Assembly: GCA_036244855.1 (NCBI GenBank)
Contig: BQKZ01000866.1
Location: forward strand, 1-64,000
Source of the DNA: Temnopleurus reevesii
Taxonomy: Eukaryota; Echinodermata; Echinoidea; Temnopleuroida; Temnopleuridae
DNA length: 64,000 bases
Direction of reading: 5' to 3'
Part shown: in pieces, positions 58,484 through 64,000 of the stretch
How positions within the stretch are numbered: position 1 is the stretch's first letter
Layout of the letters: each line of letters starts with the position of its first letter
The notes under the pieces: model-generated
Database searches by the model: none
Told to the model about the DNA's origin: nothing
Seen by the model: only the letters and a program-made list of their open reading frames with translations
Translations under genes and position numbers: made by a program

Positions 58484-61129
58484 CTGTCATAGTGGGAAGA
58501 GAGGGGAACAATTGACATTTAACAACGCCAGCCACTAGGGGACAGCAGCCACCTTACAACTTAAAGAGAATCTTGAAATCAGCGTGAGATGGATGAAAAA
58601 TAAATTGGTGCACTTTCTCATAACAGATTGCTCTATTTGTAGTTTTTACATTGAAAATGTCTACAGCTGGTGATTATTATGCAAATATCCTAATATTGAA
58701 AAAATGGCATAATATGGGAGAAATATTTTGAGATGAAAATCAATTCCATACTTATTTTCCTACAAGGAAGTATATAATACATTTAATATTTCATATCATC
58801 TCATTTGATTTTAATTATTAAAGTGTCTCCTGTAAATGAGCATTGTGTAAAATGAATGACTTCTTTATCTCGACTACTTGAACTCTTTTATTTCAGAGTA
58901 TTATGAAAGGAGATTATGAAAGGGAATCTTTTGGAACATGAGTACATCAACCCGGCTTGTGTTTGTCTTTAAACACAATGAGATAGCAGCCCTCTCAGTC
59001 CTCCAGCGTTTGAAACACATCCTCTTTCAATTGCCGGGGAAAGAGGGAGAAAAGACAGACAAAGTGTTCCATAAAATCCCTTTTTCGTTCTTGTCAATAC
59101 ATGATAGATGTGATGTTGCAATACATCCTTTCAACAACTCTCAAATTTGACCTTTTCTTCGTGTTAACGAAATCCTTGGAAAATGCAGAAATGAAGAAGA
59201 ATTCATGTGACATTTCTGATCTAAATATAGAAGTATTTATAGCTCCTGGTGCATTAATGTTTAGTGCACAATGCATTCTAAAAGTGTTAAATGTATATTC
59301 TCACAAGTAACCTTTTGAAAATATTGGAAAAACGAAGGGGAATACAATTCTGGTGACGTTGTAAATTAAAAATTGCACTTACAAATGTTGCATGCTCCTG
59401 AAGGCATCACAAATTACATTAGTTATTTTATCCTCGTCAATTCCATTTCATAAATTGAAAGGAAGTTTCTTGCCATTCTTAAAATGTAAAATGAAATAAC
59501 GCTTGCGTGGGTCTACTCTACATATGTGGGAGGGTCAACTCTACATATTATGTAAAATAGCTGTAAGAATAATTTTTTTTAAATTTATACAAATTTCCAT
59601 TTTTATTACAAAAAATTGATGGTTGTACCATGTACAGGAAGTACCAATAATTAGTGTGAATTTCTGTTTGATATTACATTACAAAAATGCCTACATGACC
59701 ATACATGTAAATTGGAGAGGATGAAAGTGACACCTTGCCCTGAAACATAATACAACCATGCTTCCTAATCTTTCCTGTCTTCATGAAACATGATAAGACA
59801 AGTAATTAGGATTATCATAATTGAATAGATTCCAAAATATTGATCATGTAGTGATGTTGAACTATCAAACATGGGTTGAAAAAAAGGTGGTAGCACATTT
59901 GAAATGACTCTTTTTTTCCCTGATTTTGTGTATCTGTGTTTAACATACAGTGTAGAATATTACGACAGATGGATGCTTTACAGTACGTGTATGTGCTTAT
60001 TCCTGCATGGGTTATAAAATAAAGTGTAATGCTTAAAGCCCAAGTATAGTTTTGGTAAAAGCGAATATTTTTATCGCCAAATTTTGTCTTCAAATCTACT
60101 TAAAAAGGAACATGATATCATGAACATATTGTACAAAAGGTTGTACGAAAAATTAACAAGTTTTGGAAAAGTTATAACCTAAAGTGTGGAAAATATTTTA
60201 GCGTCGTAGCCCCCGACGCGAATTCAATATTTTCTTTCTTGATAAAGGACAGCTTCTCATGAACAGAATTGGATAAAANTTGTACATAGAATATTTAAAA
60301 ATTGATCAATGTCAAATTTAGAGTGAGGTTGCAGTATGAATCTTTTCAAAATACATGCAGAATCAATACAGAAATGCAATAACCCATCTAAAATCTGGCA
60401 TTTTGTTGACTTTTCCGGGAAAAAAGAGAAAATGTGAAGCTTTGTGTACAGAGTGAATGAGGAGTTGTCCGACGTGACGTCACAGATTCCGTCGAATTTG
60501 CCGATCGCACGGATCCCCATGAGCGGCAGTGATCGTCAAATCTCTGTGACTTTGAAAATTCATAACTTTTGAACGGGTTGTCCGATTTTGCTCAAATTTT
60601 CAGTTTGTTCATCTGATTTTTCTTCATATCTTGAAAGCAGGGTTATTCCAGGGGTGGGTTTCCCTTTAAGATTGGGCCAATATATGGATGGTCGGTTGGG
60701 CACATATTAGCAGAAATTGAATTGTAAATTTGCATTCTGGCTATTGAAATACATTCGTGCATAAAGTCATACAATGAGTTGTAAACAGGTGGAATAGATT
60801 AATAGTCATCATGCAGAGTTCCTATAAATTTCTAGAATTTTCTCCTGAGGATGATCTTTCAAAATTTGGAGAAAAAAAACGTATATAACATATCTACATG
60901 TATGTGTAAATATGTCTGAAATGCAATGAATTTGCTATGCTATTGATATTGGCTTTTGCAGGCCATTTGAAGGGATCACTAGAGCATTTGGAAAGGTTTT
61001 AATGTTCGACAAGTACATGCAGCCAGAACATAATTAGACAAACAAAAGAAAACATAGATCATGGTAATTGTAGATGCCAAGTCCCTCTCTGACTGTAAGA
61101 TTGCTGGTGATCATGACAACATGAAGTAC

Positions 61130-61520
61130 ATTCATGTCAGAGCATAAAATGCATGCTCTGACCCTTGGCTTTTTAAAGTAAAATTTAAGTGATGTTGAGA
61201 GTGAAACAGAAAATAAGAAAATTACCTACAGTGTAGGAGCTCCACTTTAACATTATAAGATAAAGTATAAAACACATAACTTGGCCCTGAGAACAAAATA
61301 TTAATATTGCTGAGAGTGAGCTAGAAAATTAGATGATCATCATGTCATGACAATACATGTATGTAATGAAATAAAACACCCTGAGGAAAAACTTTAATGA
61401 TGGTGATGGAGGGCGAGAAAATAAGAAAATGATCTTGTTTTCATGGAAACATGAAATAAAGAATAAAATCTTACACTGAGGTAGTAAATTTTAATGATGG
61501 TAGAGAGGGCGAAAACCATC
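61130..61520. repeat. Degenerate ~97-bp tandem repeat, about four units
   Basis: Related sequences gttgagagtgaaacagaaaa (61196), gctgagagtgagctagaaaa (61311), gtgatggagggcgagaaaa (61402) and ggtagagagggcgaaaacc (61498) recur with spacings of about 115, 91 and 96. Flanking words (cctgag, aatattaat/actttaatgatg) also recur. It is not derived from a recognised exon. Confidence 0.55.
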
Positions 61521-62369
61521 TCGTTTTATAAGCTCATTATTTCAGTGGAGATCATTACTTTTGATAGAATGCTGCCTGTGTCACCTGTCTCCCTCACATC
61601 ACAACGAACATTTATCGCACCGGATCCTCGTTTCGTTTCAATGCTGCATTCATACGCCATATTTTTCTGCAGGCGGTGCATGATCAATAATATATGGGCC
61701 TAATCAGCCATGTTTATTTCTCCCTCTCCCATCGCCGCACCCAATGAATCAGTATTGAACTTAAAGAGAAATGACATCACTGCTACTGCAGCAGAGAAAT
61801 TACTGGGGGAAATTATTTTCAAGAAAAGATGGAATTTAGATGTGTTGTAACACATTTCAATCACTAGAATGTACATGTAAAATTTGCATACAGACATCAG
61901 ATGTCTTAATTGTTACATGTAGCAGCTCTAGAATTTGATTTTTTTTTTTTTAAGATAAAGAGTGTCTTGCTCAAGGAGTCTTTGGAATAATCTAAAGGAA
62001 ACAGGTAAAAACATCTGCGCAACTTATCATTTGGAATCGATTTCATAATTTCAGACTGACAAACAAATTTTAGATTTTTAGATTATCAGTGGACTAATTT
62101 CTCTAATTAAACTTATTTATCTTATTTCTCGAAGATACGTCTAAATGTAGCCTACTGTTCAAGTGCAAACGAGGAAACCCCATGCAAATTCGATGAGTTT
62201 TCACTTGTTGGTAATAAAAAATACCGAAGTGCTTTTAATTCACGAAACCATATTGAAGTTAAAAGAAATGTTTCACCAAAAGAAAGTTCTCTGTAATATA
62301 ATTTTCATTAGGACTCTACGTGATTCAGTTTACATATAAATTTGGGGATGCTGACTCGAGACCTTTAAG

Positions 62370-62965
62370 TCTAGGAAATCAGCATTATGGAACAGCACCA
62401 AATGGGCAGAGTGTACAAAGAAAACACTGACTACAGGCGGTACAACCCTTCTAAAAATAATAAATGATAATCATGTTGTCATACATACATGTAGGGGGCA
62501 TCATTTATAATGTACAAATCTCAATTAGGAATGTACTAAACAAGACACTGCTCTTCCAATACTTAAAATTGTCTAGACTTAAAGACTACCTGAGGTCAAA
62601 AAATATAATTTGCTAATTTGTATAGAATTAACCCAAAACAAAAATAGTTGATATGATGTAGCTATCAGTAAAAGAGGTAGAAGCAAATAAACGGCTCATT
62701 CATAATTGAATAATAACAATTTGGGGGTTTTTTTTGCCTCATATTCCCTTTAAATCTAGGTCAGCATTATGGTACAGCACCGAGCGGGCAGAGTGTACAA
62801 ACAAAACACTGACTACAGGTGGCAAAACCCTTCTATTAATTATTATAATCATGTTGTCATACATAGGGGGCATCATTTATACTGTACAAATCTCAATTAA
62901 GACTGTGCATGCAAAAAAATGCTTTTTCAATGCATGGAATTGTCTAGATTTAAAGTAAGACCGGC
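62370..62965. repeat. Two-unit direct repeat upstream of the FRMPD FERM exons
   Basis: A block starting tcagcattatgg and containing gggcagagtgtacaa, acactgactacaggcgg, catgttgtcatacata and gggggcatcatttata occurs at about 62380-62585 and again at 62762-62955. Non-coding on both strands. Confidence 0.8.
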
Positions 62966-64000
62966 CGCCTTCCCAAACAGTATACAAATCAATACTTTTC
63001 TTTTTAATTTTATAATTCCAATCTAGGTGATGATTAATGTCTTTTAATATCAAAATATTTAAGATGAATTCAATGAGAAATCATAACAGATGTCAGTTGC
63101 ATAATATCATAATAAAAAAGAAATAACATTCCTACACAGCTGGTTAAAGAACAGGTTAACAACTACAAACATACAAAAATTATCATGCACTTTAACAGGT
63201 ATTTGGTTGCCAAGACAACAAGCTGACAATAAGATGTGCTCTATCATTATTCTCAGGAAGCACGTAAATGTGCTATTCCATCACAGAATGAAGGTGAGCT
63301 ATGTTTTTCAAATTCATCTTTCGATGTCATATAGAATTTTTCTCATCCGATTTAATTCTTCTTTTACTTTTTTATCAAACGTTTCATAATGCAAATAACA
63401 CTTATTAACAGTGTACACTGTATGGCATTCTACACCAATTAGTGATGTGGGCATATTATATTCTAGTTTTCAGCTCTCTGTTCTTTAATTTATGCAATTT
63501 TGGAACGCAGACTTTCCGATGAAAAGATATTAACTTTTGGAAGCAAGCAATTTGTATATATACACTGAATGATATGAATGCATTGCATCTACAGCCATAT
63601 TTCATGACAATCTACATAATTTGCTTTCCGATTTTAAAAAGGAATACGTGTGGCACAAAAATTGACTCACAAAGGAACTAAATTTGCACCTTTTAGAATG
63701 GCACTTTTCCCTTAAACATTAGGGAAGAAATGAGAAAATTAAGAAGCAGGTTAAATACACTTCAGAATATCATCTTCCTGGCTTCAAAGCAACCCCAATG
63801 AATTCATATTCAGATTTTACCAAATGGCAGCTGATAATTCTAGAGGAACAGCTTTTATGAGGAGAAAAGCTAAAGGCAATAAAAACTTCGATAAATGTAA
63901 TGGCTAGCAGTAAAATTTTTGTTTTCATTCATTTTCTCAAATCATATCCGATATACCTGTTCATCTGTATTCTTCTCTATCCATATGCATATTTCTATCC

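Larger units (their letters stand above)
58484..64000 (-). other. FRMPD intron upstream of the first visible exon
   Basis: 5.5 kb of AT-rich sequence with tandem repeats at 61.1-61.5 and 62.4-63.0 kb. A dispersed repeat at about 60.03-60.68 kb contains gcgtcgtagcccccgacgcg and cataacttttgaacgggttg. I searched both strands by eye for a PDZ exon (GLGF-type loop, GD-x-[IL]-L) and found none, so it is probably upstream of the window. Confidence 0.65.

Noticed and set aside
63900..63999. Possible further FRMPD exon at the window edge (ATAGAGAAGAATACAGATGA before a GT)
   Set aside because: Its phase does not match the two bases required by the exon at 58483, and the peptide has no PDZ likeness.

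Overview
ORGANISM AND TYPE OF SEQUENCE. This is eukaryotic, AT-rich, intron-containing genomic DNA with several assembly gaps and single unresolved bases. The coding sequence that can be read is metazoan: an FRMPD-type FERM gene, a FAM181 gene and an exon of an ACAD10/EPHX2-type HAD hydrolase. Many short fold-back elements, frequent tacatgta motifs and poly-C runs beside gaps suggest a marine invertebrate deuterostome, most likely an echinoderm. The organism assignment is inference.

LAYOUT. All recognised genes lie on the minus strand. (1) 1-13.8 kb: no supported gene; fold-back elements, a perfect 109-bp palindrome at 8336-8444 and a small tandem duplication. (2) 13783-14147: an isolated exon carrying the first motif of a HAD hydrolase, with an in-frame ORF directly upstream. 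(3) 14-27.8 kb: repeat-dense, with several copies of one fold-back family, a second fold-back family and two segmental duplications. (4) 27813-28922: an intronless FAM181-like gene with a YAP-like TEAD-binding motif. (5) 29-38.6 kb: AT-rich non-coding DNA, probably including a long 3' UTR. (6) 38608-58483: the FERM-bearing and C-terminal exons of an FRMPD-family gene (FERM and PDZ domain-containing protein). The 5' exons, including most of the PDZ domain, lie beyond the right edge. (7) 58.5-64 kb: the next intron, with further local tandem repeats.

MAIN OBSERVATION. In the FRMPD gene, five separate exons each have tandem partial copies of themselves in the adjacent intron or 3' flank: F1 exon 56343-56447, F2 exons 53985-54121 and 52332-52458, F3 exon 50782-50976, and the last coding exon 38608-38772. 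The copies often keep reading frame and differ from the exon mainly at synonymous positions. One copy, 52110-52215, is bounded by AG and GT in exactly the phases of the parent exon. It is a candidate mutually exclusive exon that would swap about 35 residues of the F2 lobe. The last-exon copies form a ~97-bp minisatellite in which the intact units repeat the C-terminal tail codons with the stop codon. The long C-terminal coding region is also broken by two in-frame stops 60 nt apart (46098-46100 and 46035-46037), while the frame continues on both sides.

HOW THE GENES WORK TOGETHER. They are not an operon and no shared pathway is shown. FRMPD proteins are cortical or synaptic scaffolds. FAM181 proteins bind TEAD transcription factors. 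The HAD exon belongs to a metabolic-enzyme type.
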